8,729 nucleotides of DNA from an uncultured Actinomycetes bacterium (GCA_946479725.1 CAMLHB010000091.1:1-8729), one strand, 5' to 3'. Counted from the stretch's first letter, positions 1 through 5,811 are shown. Translations and numbers: made by a program. The notes: generated from the sequence alone by a model not told the origin.

Positions 1-132
1 GTCGCGGCCGCCCGCGCGGCCGGCCTGACGGTGATCGGGGTGCCCTCTGTCGAGGGGATCGAGCTGGAGGAGGCTCACCATCTCGCCGAGACCCTGCTCG
101 ACGCGATCATCGCCCGCCAGCTCAATCTCTAA
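1..132 (+). CDS. C-terminal end of a HAD-superfamily hydrolase (5' truncated by window)
   Basis: Frame 1 is open from the first base to TAA at 130-132 and gives 43 residues. They begin VAAARAAGLTVIGVPS and end with an acidic/hydrophobic helix (AETLLDAIIARQ). The pattern 'A-A-x-A-A-G-[LM]-x-V-I-G-V-P' followed by a helix '(A)xx(L/I)-x-x-L-L-x' is typical of the last beta strand and helix of beta-phosphoglucomutase/phosphatase-like HAD proteins, where this strand follows the Asp-rich motif IV. None of the catalytic motifs (DxD, Thr/Ser, Lys, DD) lies inside the window, so substrate and activity cannot be judged. It converges on the minus-strand gene that ends at 148, with a hairpin between them. 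An unrelated Rossmann-like C-terminus is possible. Confidence 0.6.
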   Translation, partial: VAAARAAGLTVIGVPSVEGIELEEAHHLAETLLDAIIARQLNL

Positions 133-147
133 AGCTCAACTTTAGGG
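127..147. terminator. Small inverted repeat between convergent genes, possible bidirectional terminator
   Basis: CTAAAG (129-134) and CTTTAG (140-145) are perfect complements around a 5-nt loop. The stem extends by a G·T wobble and a C-G pair to 127/147. The plus-strand TAA stop (130-132) lies inside the left arm, and the minus-strand stop (148-150) abuts the right arm. The stem is AT-rich and has no T tract, so intrinsic termination would be weak. Position is the main argument. Confidence 0.35.
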
Positions 148-153
148 TTAGCC
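135..153. repeat. 19-nt imperfect repeat, copy 1 (CTCAACTTTAGGGTTAGCC)
   Basis: CTCAACTTTAGGGTTAGCC matches 3828-3846 (CTCAACCTTAGGGTGAGAC) at 16 of 19 positions in the same orientation. The first 14 bases differ at only one position. Each copy spans the junction of a convergent gene pair. This copy overlaps the 127-147 hairpin and the stop codon at 148-150. It is unusually AT-rich for this genome. Confidence 0.4.
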
Positions 154-948
154 TTGGAGGACGCGGCGGCGCCGGAGGACGCGCTCGCAGACTTTCAGCA
201 GTTCCTCGACATGCGTCTGACGCTCCGGCCCCAATTCGCCCTCGAGGGCCTCGTTGGCGGCCTCGCCCGCCTCGCCGCGACGCGCTTGGAGCGTTCCCAT
301 GTCCTCCTCGTGGCCGGGATCGCTCAGCGCCCCCTTCAGCTCGGCCAACAGGGCCTCGAGGCCGACCCGCAGCTGCAGTGCCGCCTCGCGCTCGCGGCCG
401 GCGTCGAGATCGGCCCGGGCGCGCAGGAGCAGGGTCTCGCAGGCGTCGGCGCGCGCGCGGCCGCCGAGGATCGCCGCCACCCGTTCCTGCGGTCGCAGCT
501 CCTCCTCGCGGCGTTGCCGTCGCGAGGAGCGGGGGCCGGCGTCGACCTCGCGGGCGTCGTGGAAGCGCCCCACCGCCGTCTCCTCGCCCGTGCCGAAGCC
601 GATCAGCACACGCTCGGCCCCCTCGGCGGCGAGGCTCTGCCGCGAGTGGGGGTCGGCGCTGGCCAGCGCTTGGGCGTGCAGGGCGCGGTTCAGCAACTCC
701 AGCGCTTCGTCGACCAGAACATCCACGGTGTCCTCGGCCTCGAGCGCCTTTCCCAGCCAGCGCTCCGCCTCCTCCTCGCCCTCGAAGCGGGCGAAGGCGC
801 GGATCGCGGTCACCCGCGTCAGCGTCAGAGGCGAGGGCACCCGCTCGGGCTTGCGCGGCTTGCGCCGCCGCCGGCCGCCGCCGGCCGGGGTGCCGACCTT
901 CTGGACGACGAGGACGCTCTCGGCGGCATCGGTGTCCAGGCCGCGCAC
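148..948 (-). CDS. Conserved-looking protein of unknown function, second gene of the cell-wall operon
   Basis: I do not recognise a family. From GTG 948 the product has 266 residues. After a short beta-like segment (ESVLVVQKVGTP) comes a very basic patch (GGGRRRRKPRKPERVPSP). The rest is mostly helical and rich in Ala, Glu, Arg and Leu, with a central 'ERVLIGFGTGEE' segment and an Arg-rich C-terminus (VLRRRRVLQG). I see no signal peptide, membrane segment or catalytic motif. The start is uncertain. GTG 948 has GAGGG 10 nt upstream, but the same frame stays open and strongly codon-biased up to CTG 1015-1017. From there it reads LTLFGFVQFEFAGALPL, which looks like a natural N-terminus and would give 289 residues. 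That CTG overlaps the TGA of the upstream wall-enzyme gene (1014-1016), so the two are probably co-transcribed and coupled. A role linked to the wall enzyme is only inferred from this arrangement. Confidence 0.75.
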   Translation of the reverse strand: MRGLDTDAAESVLVVQKVGTPAGGGRRRRKPRKPERVPSPLTLTRVTAIRAFARFEGEEEAERWLGKALEAEDTVDVLVDEALELLNRALHAQALASADPHSRQSLAAEGAERVLIGFGTGEETAVGRFHDAREVDAGPRSSRRQRREEELRPQERVAAILGGRARADACETLLLRARADLDAGREREAALQLRVGLEALLAELKGALSDPGHEEDMGTLQARRGEAGEAANEALEGELGPERQTHVEELLKVCERVLRRRRVLQG

Positions 949-1013
949 CAGGTAGCGACCCTCGGACAGCGGCAGCGCCCCCGCGAACTCGAATTGGACG
1001 AACCCGAACAGGG

Positions 1014-3311
1014 TCAGTCGCCGCTGCCGGCGGCGAGGCCGCCGTTGGTGGTGTCAGGCACCGCGTACTTCGAGGGGTGGACCGGCACGTCGGGGTTTTC
1101 GATTTCTCCGAGACGGTTGATCAGGCGGTTCCACTGGTCCGGTTTCAGCAGCGCCGCGAACCTCGCTTCGCCGGTGGTCACGGTCGGGCGGTAGCCGACG
1201 TGGACGTGGTCGTAGTGGTCGGGCAGCGCGAAGCTGGTTGCGCCGGGCAGGTCCTCGAGCGAGATCACCTGGTGGGGGTGCATCGTCCCCTGCAGGCGCA
1301 GCACTTCGTGGATCAGTTCGTCGGTCGGCGTTCCGGGGCCCTGGTGGCCGGTGACCGGAATCCCGTTGATCACGGCGATGTCGACGGCGGTCCCGGTCGT
1401 GTGCTCGGAGACGTTGCCGGAGCTGGTCAGGTAGCCGTGGCCGCACTCCAGCGAGGTGATCGTCAGTTTGAACCCCTGCGTGCTCAGGTACTCGAGCATC
1501 GCCAGGATCCGGCGGTCGATGCGGCCGCTGGCGATGTCTTCGCGGCCGCATTCGTAGATTTCGAGGTCTTCGTCGGCGAGGACCCGCTTGACCAGCGCCT
1601 CCTTGGAGAGCAGGAGGACGCCGGCGCCGCTCAGTTTCGCGAACGGGCTCTTGCCCTTGGCGCGGTAGATCGCCGTCGCCTCGAGCAGCTTCCAGCCGTC
1701 GAGAATCGGCTTCGGGTCGATCCGCGGCGCGCCCTTGCCGGCCGGGCGGATCGAGAAGTTGATGTGGGGGTCGATCCCTTCGCCGCCGTCGGCGACGCGG
1801 GCGAGGACGGTGCCGGCGATCACCTTCGAGCCGACCTTGAGCGAGCCGTCGCCGCTGGCGGCGACGGCTTCGACCGCGTCGCTGGCGGTGGCCCGGCTCT
1901 TCCCGCTGCGCTCCGGGTAGGCGCGCAGCCGCGGCCGCAGGTTCTGGCTTTCGACCGGGACCCGCTTCTCCTTGCCGGTCGGCATCACGACGAGGCGGCG
2001 GTCGCGGACCAGGTTGCCGAGCTCGGCGTAGGTGTAGCGGTTGCCGTAGGTGTCTTCGAGGACGACGAAGTTGCCGAGCCGGTCGGAGCTGCCCAACTTG
2101 CGGATGATCCCGTCGTTGACGGCGACGACCGGCGCGCCCTGCTTGCTGAAGATGTTGATCCCGCGCGGCGTGGGGGAGGAGGAGATGACTTCGGCAGCGT
2201 TGCCGTAGTCGGGGCTTTCGCCCTTCTTCAGGGCAACCCGGGCGGCGATGTCGTCGGCGTAGCGGGCGTCGGCGGCGATCGGGAAGTGGGCGCCCTCGGT
2301 GAGGCCGGTCAGCGAACCGACCAGGTCGGAGGGGAGACGGCCGTAGGCGCGGGCGTAGAGGAGCACCTCCTGCACGTACCAGTCGGCGTGGTTGTAGGCG
2401 AAGATCGCCTGGTAGAGGTCCTTGTTGCCGCCGGCCAGCTTCAGGTAGTGGGCCGCGGCGCAGATCGCGTCGACGGGGTTGTAGGGATCCTTCTTGCCGT
2501 CGCCGTTGGCGTCGAGGCCGAACTGTTCCCAGCTCGAGGGCAGGAACTGCATCCAGCCGACAGCGCCGGCGCTGGAGACGTTGAGGTTGGTGCCGAACCC
2601 GGTCTCGATTTTGTTGATCGAGGCGAGCACCTCCCAGGGGATCCCGTATTCGGTGCCGCAGGCCTGGTAGATCGGCAACAGGAAGGGCGGGATTTCGAAG
2701 GAGTCGATGACGAAGTTGGGGACGCCGATCGGGGCCGGGCCGAAGGGGGCGATCGTCGTCGTCGGGTTGGCGGTGGTGGGGGCGCCGCCCGGGCTGTACT
2801 GGGAGCCGCCGTTGGGGCCGTTCGGAGCCGGCTGATCGCCGCCGCCGTTGGCGCTCGGCGCGGTGACCGCGCCGTTGGCGCTGCCGCCGCGGGGGTTGTC
2901 GAGGCCGTCGTTCGACTTGACGTCGTTGCCGCCGCCGTTCCCGTTGCCGATCGGGCTGCCCTGCTTGACACCGCCGGAGCCGCCGCCGCTCGGGGCGGGG
3001 CCGCTTTCCTGGGGGGCCGGGACCGGGGCCGATTCGGTCGCACCGGTTTCGGTCGCCGCCGGGGCGCTCGGCGCCTCGTCGGTGTCGGCCGGGGTTTCGC
3101 AGTCCGGGTCTTCTTCGTCGACGAGGCCGTCGTGGTCGTCGTCGAGCCCGTTGGCGCAGGCCGGTGCCGCCAGCGAGGGGACGGTCGTGGTCGTCGTCGG
3201 ATCGACGGCGGAGCTTTCCGAGAGCGGGTCGGCGCCGGCGAATGCGGAGCCCAGAGCGCTGACCAGCAGGAAGCTGGCGAAAGCGAGGGTTAGTGCGTAC
3301 TTGGTTCTCAT
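1014..3311 (-). CDS. Secreted three-domain peptidoglycan enzyme: MltB/SLT-like lytic transglycosylase, degenerate M23/LytM, M15-type peptidase
   Basis: The product has 765 residues from ATG 3311. Residues 1-26 form a signal peptide (basic MRTKYA, hydrophobic core, cleavage near SAFAG). Residues 52-71 are a Cys-flanked Asp-rich segment with DDDHDGLVDEEDPD, resembling a Ca-binding repeat. Residues 72-190 are a Pro/Gly/Ser/Thr/Asn-rich linker. Residues about 203-325 resemble MltB/SLT transglycosylases, with candidate catalytic Glu236 in NKIETGFG, then AGAVGWMQFLPSSW and DANGDGKKDPYNPVDA. Residues about 375-540 have the M23/LytM fold pattern (GAPVVAVNDG, GNFVVLEDTYGNRYTY). However, the usual HxxxD reads PRGIN, YxHL reads YAEL and HxH reads HIN, so the zinc site appears lost. 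Residues about 565-710 match M15 peptidases, with SEHTTGTAVDI (His637, Asp644, spacing 7) and DHVH (Asp701, His704). It likely acts outside the membrane, cutting glycan strands and stem peptides. An upstream TTG in frame (3392) is rejected because the predicted promoter overlaps it. Peptidase specificity is not determinable. Confidence 0.9.
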   Translation of the reverse strand: MRTKYALTLAFASFLLVSALGSAFAGADPLSESSAVDPTTTTTVPSLAAPACANGLDDDHDGLVDEEDPDCETPADTDEAPSAPAATETGATESAPVPAPQESGPAPSGGGSGGVKQGSPIGNGNGGGNDVKSNDGLDNPRGGSANGAVTAPSANGGGDQPAPNGPNGGSQYSPGGAPTTANPTTTIAPFGPAPIGVPNFVIDSFEIPPFLLPIYQACGTEYGIPWEVLASINKIETGFGTNLNVSSAGAVGWMQFLPSSWEQFGLDANGDGKKDPYNPVDAICAAAHYLKLAGGNKDLYQAIFAYNHADWYVQEVLLYARAYGRLPSDLVGSLTGLTEGAHFPIAADARYADDIAARVALKKGESPDYGNAAEVISSSPTPRGINIFSKQGAPVVAVNDGIIRKLGSSDRLGNFVVLEDTYGNRYTYAELGNLVRDRRLVVMPTGKEKRVPVESQNLRPRLRAYPERSGKSRATASDAVEAVAASGDGSLKVGSKVIAGTVLARVADGGEGIDPHINFSIRPAGKGAPRIDPKPILDGWKLLEATAIYRAKGKSPFAKLSGAGVLLLSKEALVKRVLADEDLEIYECGREDIASGRIDRRILAMLEYLSTQGFKLTITSLECGHGYLTSSGNVSEHTTGTAVDIAVINGIPVTGHQGPGTPTDELIHEVLRLQGTMHPHQVISLEDLPGATSFALPDHYDHVHVGYRPTVTTGEARFAALLKPDQWNRLINRLGEIENPDVPVHPSKYAVPDTTNGGLAAGSGD

Positions 3312-3324
3312 CCCGGTGCAGCCC

Positions 3325-3354
3325 TGCCCACGCTCGGATTCCCCTCCCTGGGCA
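3325..3354 (-). promoter_or_regulatory. Hairpin in the 5' leader of the wall-enzyme gene
   Basis: On the minus strand TGCCCA (3354-3349) pairs perfectly with TGGGCA (3330-3325) across an 18-nt loop that contains GGGAGGGGAATCC. It ends 13 nt before ATG 3311 and lies just downstream of the predicted promoter, so it would be in the transcript. No clear Shine-Dalgarno sits next to the ATG, and the only purine-rich stretch is in the loop. Cell-wall hydrolase genes in actinobacteria are often preceded by c-di-AMP (ydaO-type) riboswitches. The leader here, about 45 nt, is too short and lacks the usual conserved blocks, so I do not call one. Confidence 0.35.
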
Positions 3355-3363
3355 AGTCGTTGG

Positions 3364-3392
3364 AAGCTACCCACTAGTACGGGCGTCCGCAA
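3364..3392 (-). promoter_or_regulatory. Sigma70-like promoter for the wall-enzyme gene
   Basis: Read on the minus strand: TTGCGG (3392-3387), a 17-nt spacer, then TAGCTT (3369-3364). The -35 matches TTGACA in its first three bases, the -10 follows the TANNNT form common in actinobacteria, and the spacing is ideal. It predicts a transcript start near 3357 and a leader of about 45 nt before ATG 3311. That fits the signal-peptide start and argues against initiation at 3392. Confidence 0.5.
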
Positions 3393-3469
3393 CGCGAGCG
3401 GCGCCTCCCAACAAGGCCTTAATCAACGTCTGAAACATCGCTGTAACGGGAGAATTCCAGTCGAGCCGG

Positions 3470-3838
3470 ATGCGCTCGTTAAGCTGCTGTGACTTGACCT
3501 TCGAGGATGACGAGCAGGACGGGCTGCGGGCGCGGGCCGAGCAGGCGCTCGGAGAGCTGGCGCAGGCCCTGATCGACAACCCCACCCTCCACGACGCCGT
3601 CACCGCCGCGCTGGGGGCGCGCGAGAAGGCCCTGGAGGCCCAGCAGGCGGCGATGAGCGCCCTCAACCTGCCCTCGGCCACCGACGTCGAACGGCTGGAG
3701 CGTCGGCTGCGCTCGTTTTCGCAGCGCCTCGAGGATGTCGAGGAGGCGATCGACGACCTCAGTCGGGAAGTCGCCGAGTTGCGGCGCGAGAAGGCAAAAA
3801 AGGTCTCGAAAAAGGCTGGGGCTAACCCTCAACCTTAG
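3470..3838 (+). CDS. Small phasin-like / coiled-coil protein
   Basis: The product has 122 residues from ATG 3470. The first eight residues (MRSLSCCD) look untypical. An in-frame TTG at 3494 would give a neater N-terminus (M-TFEDDEQDGLRARAEQALG), but neither start has a convincing ribosome binding site. The protein is charged and predicted all-helical. LGELAQALIDNP is followed by an Ala-rich segment, then NLPSATDVERLERRLRSFSQRLEDVEE with heptad-like Leu/Ile spacing (about residues 72-110), and a Lys-rich tail (KAKKVSKKAG). A 'NLPS-x-x-D-V-x-x-L' linker before a coiled coil is also seen in phasin-like (PhaF/PhaI-type) and UbiK/BMFP-type small proteins. The resemblance is by pattern only. The protein has no signal peptide. 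Its TAG overlaps the TAA of the convergent nucleoside phosphorylase gene by sharing TTAG at 3835-3838. No granule-related gene is visible nearby. Confidence 0.75.
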   Translation: MRSLSCCDLTFEDDEQDGLRARAEQALGELAQALIDNPTLHDAVTAALGAREKALEAQQAAMSALNLPSATDVERLERRLRSFSQRLEDVEEAIDDLSREVAELRREKAKKVSKKAGANPQP

Positions 3839-3841
3839 GGT
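3825..3841. terminator. Short inverted repeat over overlapping stop codons
   Basis: ACCCT (3825-3829) and AGGGT (3837-3841) are perfect complements around a 7-nt loop. Both convergent stops (TAG 3836-3838, and TAA on the minus strand at 3837-3835) lie within or against the right arm. The stem is only 5 bp and has no T tract, so it is a weak terminator candidate. Confidence 0.25.
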
Positions 3842-3846
3842 GAGAC
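3828..3846. repeat. 19-nt imperfect repeat, copy 2 (CTCAACCTTAGGGTGAGAC)
   Basis: Same orientation as 135-153, with 16 of 19 identical bases and 13 of the first 14. Like copy 1 it lies across the ends of two convergent genes and can form a small hairpin with its flanks. No third copy was noticed by eye in the window. Confidence 0.4.
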
Positions 3847-4500
3847 TGCGGTTGCGGCCGCCCTTCCCGCCAGTTTTGCCAGCTCCTCCAGTTCTTCGTC
3901 CTCCAGCGGCCCCGAATCGCCCTTCTCGGTGACGACGAGAATGGCTGCGGCGGCGACCTGGTACTCCGATGCGGCGGCCAGCAGGGCGGCGGTCTGCATG
4001 TCGGCCGCGTCGGCAAGGGCCGAAGGCAGATCGCGCTCAGGCCTATAGAGCGTGTCGAGGCTCAGCACCGAGCCCAGCGTGGCCTCCGGCAGTTGCTCGC
4101 GCAGCGCCCTCGTAAGCGCGCCGTCGGCCCGGGGCGCTTTTCCGTCTTCAGGGGACGCAAAGGCGCCCCCCGCCGCGTGGGCCTCGTCCACCACGACGAG
4201 ATCGCCGAGCGCGAGGTCGCCGAGCGAGGCGCAGGTGCCGATGCGGATCGCCCGCCGCACCCCGAGCTCGGCGAGGTCGGCGAGGACGACGGAGGCACTG
4301 GGGCCGCCCATCCCGGTGGCCTGGATCGTCAGCTCCCGTCCGTCGGCGGCGACCCCGGTGTAGCCCCAGAGGCCGCGGGCGTGGTTGCTCATCTTCGGAC
4401 CCTCGAGCAGCTCCTGGGCCAGCATCAACGCCCGGCCCGGGTCGCCGACGAGGATCGCGCGCGCGGCGATCGGGGCGGTGGGTCGGAGGCGCGCCGGCAT
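3835..4500 (-). CDS. Nucleoside phosphorylase family protein (PNP/UDP, DeoD-like)
   Basis: The product has 221 residues from ATG 4500. Family landmarks are in order: ILVGDPGRA (16-24, phosphate-binding GDPxRA), GMGGPSAS (63-70), AIRIGTC (84-90, with the Arg that contacts phosphate in DeoD-type enzymes) and ADMQTAALLAAAS (166-178). Such enzymes split nucleosides with phosphate to base plus ribose-1-phosphate in purine or pyrimidine salvage, in the cytoplasm. The length is slightly below the usual 230-250. The 'M-E' pair that binds the ribose hydroxyls in most members reads M168-Q169, and the DeoD 'VSD' aspartate region reads VTE (190-192), so substrate and even activity are uncertain. The frame stays open far upstream over the divergent cyclase gene, but that part is an antisense shadow. 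ATG 4500 aligns the GDP motif at the usual distance and sits close behind a -10-like TAGATT. ATG 4545 is an alternative start. Confidence 0.85.
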   Translation of the reverse strand: MPARLRPTAPIAARAILVGDPGRALMLAQELLEGPKMSNHARGLWGYTGVAADGRELTIQATGMGGPSASVVLADLAELGVRRAIRIGTCASLGDLALGDLVVVDEAHAAGGAFASPEDGKAPRADGALTRALREQLPEATLGSVLSLDTLYRPERDLPSALADAADMQTAALLAAASEYQVAAAAILVVTEKGDSGPLEDEELEELAKLAGRAAATAVSP

Positions 4501-4511
4501 CTGCGGAGCCG

Positions 4512-4517
4512 AATCTA
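4512..4517 (-). promoter_or_regulatory. -10-like box for the nucleoside phosphorylase gene
   Basis: The minus strand reads TAGATT, 11 nt before ATG 4500, with no Shine-Dalgarno between. This geometry would give a leader of only a few nucleotides. No good -35 was found, which is common for actinobacterial promoters. If the gene really starts at ATG 4545, this box would be inside the coding region. Confidence 0.35.
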
Positions 4518-4555
4518 GTCGCCCGGGCGGGAAGAACATGCCCATCCGGTGTTCG

Positions 4556-4566
4556 CCCCACTGGGG
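4556..4566. promoter_or_regulatory. Palindrome in the divergent phosphorylase/cyclase intergenic region
   Basis: CCCCACTGGGG has perfect 5-bp arms around a single central C. It lies 56 bases beyond the phosphorylase start and 58 before the cyclase start. It could be an operator for the MerR-type domain encoded next door, but nothing in the sequence proves this, and short G/C palindromes are frequent in such DNA. Confidence 0.25.
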
Positions 4567-4611
4567 TGGGTTGAAATCGGAAGCGGCACGCCCTCCCTCC
4601 ACGGCCCCGGC

Positions 4612-4617
4612 TAGCCT
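4612..4617 (+). promoter_or_regulatory. -10-like box giving a leaderless cyclase transcript
   Basis: TAGCCT is followed by CGGCGG and then ATG 4624. The 6-nt gap places the likely transcription start at or within a base or two of the start codon. There is no Shine-Dalgarno. The arrangement matches that seen in front of hpt. Confidence 0.45.
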
Positions 4618-4623
4618 CGGCGG

Positions 4624-5811
4624 ATGGCCGATCAGCGGATTTCGCTCTCTGAGGCTGCGCGGCGGTCTGGCGTCCCGTCGTCGACGCTGAAACGGTGGGC
4701 GGAGGAGAAGGTTCTGCCGGTGCGGCGGGGGAGGTGGACCGTGGCGGCAGCGGCGCAGGCGCGGGTGGTGGCGCGGATGCGCGAACGGGGGTACTCGCTG
4801 GAGGACCTGAAGAGCGCTGGGCAGGAGGGGCGGCTGGCATTTGCCTTCACCGAAGAGCTTTTCTCCGGCTCCGAGGACGCGATCACGGTCGAGCAGGCGG
4901 CGGTGGAGACGGGGCTGGAGCCGGAGCTGGTCGAGCGGATCCTCGTCATCCTCGGCACGCCGAAGGGCCAGCGCGAGCTGAGCAAGGAGGACCTGGCGGC
5001 GCTGCGGCACTGCGCCCGCGTCCTCGCCGCCGGCTTCCCGCTTGTCGCCTTCCTGCAGTTGGTCCGCGTCTACGCGCAATCGATGCGGCGGATCGCCGAC
5101 GCCGAGGTGCGGCTCTTCCACCTCTACGTGCACGAACCGCTGATCCGCGACGCGGTTCCTGAGCTGGAAATGGCGGAGGAGATGGGGGAGCTCGCCGCCG
5201 ACATCCTGCCGCTGGCGGCGCCGCTGACCGAGTACCTGCACGAGCGCTACCTGCGGTTCTTCGTCGAGCAGGACGTGGTCGGCCACATGGAGGCCGACCA
5301 AGCGATGGACACGGCCGAAATCGAGCTCGGGCACGTCAACGTCAGCCTCTGCTTCATCGACCTCACCGGCTTCACCCGTTACACCGAGGAGGAGGGGGAC
5401 ATCGAGGCGCTCGACGTGGTCGAGAACTTCGTCGTCAACGTCGAAGCGACGCTGCCGCGGGAGGCGACGATCGTGAAGACGATCGGCGACGAGGTGATGG
5501 TGGTCTCGCCCGACCCCGCCTCGCTGACCCAGTGGGCGGTCGACTTCCTCTCCCGTTTCCCGCAGCGGCCGCAGCCCCGGGTCGGGATCCACTACGGCGA
5601 CGCCGTCTACCGCGACGGCGACTACTTCGGCAGCCAGGTCAATCTCGCCCACCGGATCGTCAACCGGGCCCTGGCCGGCGAGGTTCTGGTCACCGACACC
5701 GTCTGCGCCGCGATCGCCGGCAGCGATCGGCTGGAGCTGGAGCCGATCGGCGAGGTGCGGCTGAAGGGATTCCCGACCCCGACCGAGCTCTACATCGTCC
5801 GCGCCTCATGA
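4624..5811 (+). CDS. MerR-type DNA-binding domain fused to a class III adenylate cyclase
   Basis: The product has 395 residues. Residues 6-70 are a MerR-like winged helix: ISLSEAARRSGVPSSTLKRW, a 'wing' VRRGRW, then MRERGYSLEDLKS. Residues about 87-220 resemble the regulatory domain found before actinobacterial cyclases: TVEQAAVETGL, an all-helical core, and RLFHLYVHEPLI. Residues 238-395 form the cyclase homology domain. Metal-binding aspartates are Asp246 (FIDLTGF) and Asp289 (KTIGDEVM). Purine-specifying candidates are Lys285 and Asp333 (GDYFG). Asn340 and Arg344 (VNLAHR) are the transition-state residues. All key positions are intact, so ATP-to-cAMP activity, probably as a homodimer, is likely. 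There is no membrane segment or signal peptide, so it should be cytosolic and could bind DNA. It is divergent from the phosphorylase gene, and its TGA overlaps the tilS start (ATGA), implying translational coupling. Guanylate cyclase activity is less likely given the Lys/Asp pair. Ligand and DNA target are unknown. Confidence 0.9.
   Translation: MADQRISLSEAARRSGVPSSTLKRWAEEKVLPVRRGRWTVAAAAQARVVARMRERGYSLEDLKSAGQEGRLAFAFTEELFSGSEDAITVEQAAVETGLEPELVERILVILGTPKGQRELSKEDLAALRHCARVLAAGFPLVAFLQLVRVYAQSMRRIADAEVRLFHLYVHEPLIRDAVPELEMAEEMGELAADILPLAAPLTEYLHERYLRFFVEQDVVGHMEADQAMDTAEIELGHVNVSLCFIDLTGFTRYTEEEGDIEALDVVENFVVNVEATLPREATIVKTIGDEVMVVSPDPASLTQWAVDFLSRFPQRPQPRVGIHYGDAVYRDGDYFGSQVNLAHRIVNRALAGEVLVTDTVCAAIAGSDRLELEPIGEVRLKGFPTPTELYIVRAS

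Noticed and set aside
378..3293. A 971-codon open frame on the plus strand opposite the wall-enzyme gene
   Set aside because: Its translation is Arg/Gly/Ala/Val-rich low-complexity sequence with no domains. The minus-strand product shows a signal peptide and three recognisable domains. Long antisense frames are expected in DNA this GC-rich.
3312..3469. c-di-AMP (ydaO-type) riboswitch before the wall-enzyme gene
   Set aside because: The context fits, but the predicted transcribed leader is too short and the typical GGGGGAACC and CCCGAATCCGTCAGC-type blocks are missing.
4546..5652. Upstream extension of the nucleoside phosphorylase frame over the cyclase gene (to about 605 residues)
   Set aside because: This part is antisense to an intact class III cyclase and lacks any domain. 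The phosphorylase motifs begin right after ATG 4500.
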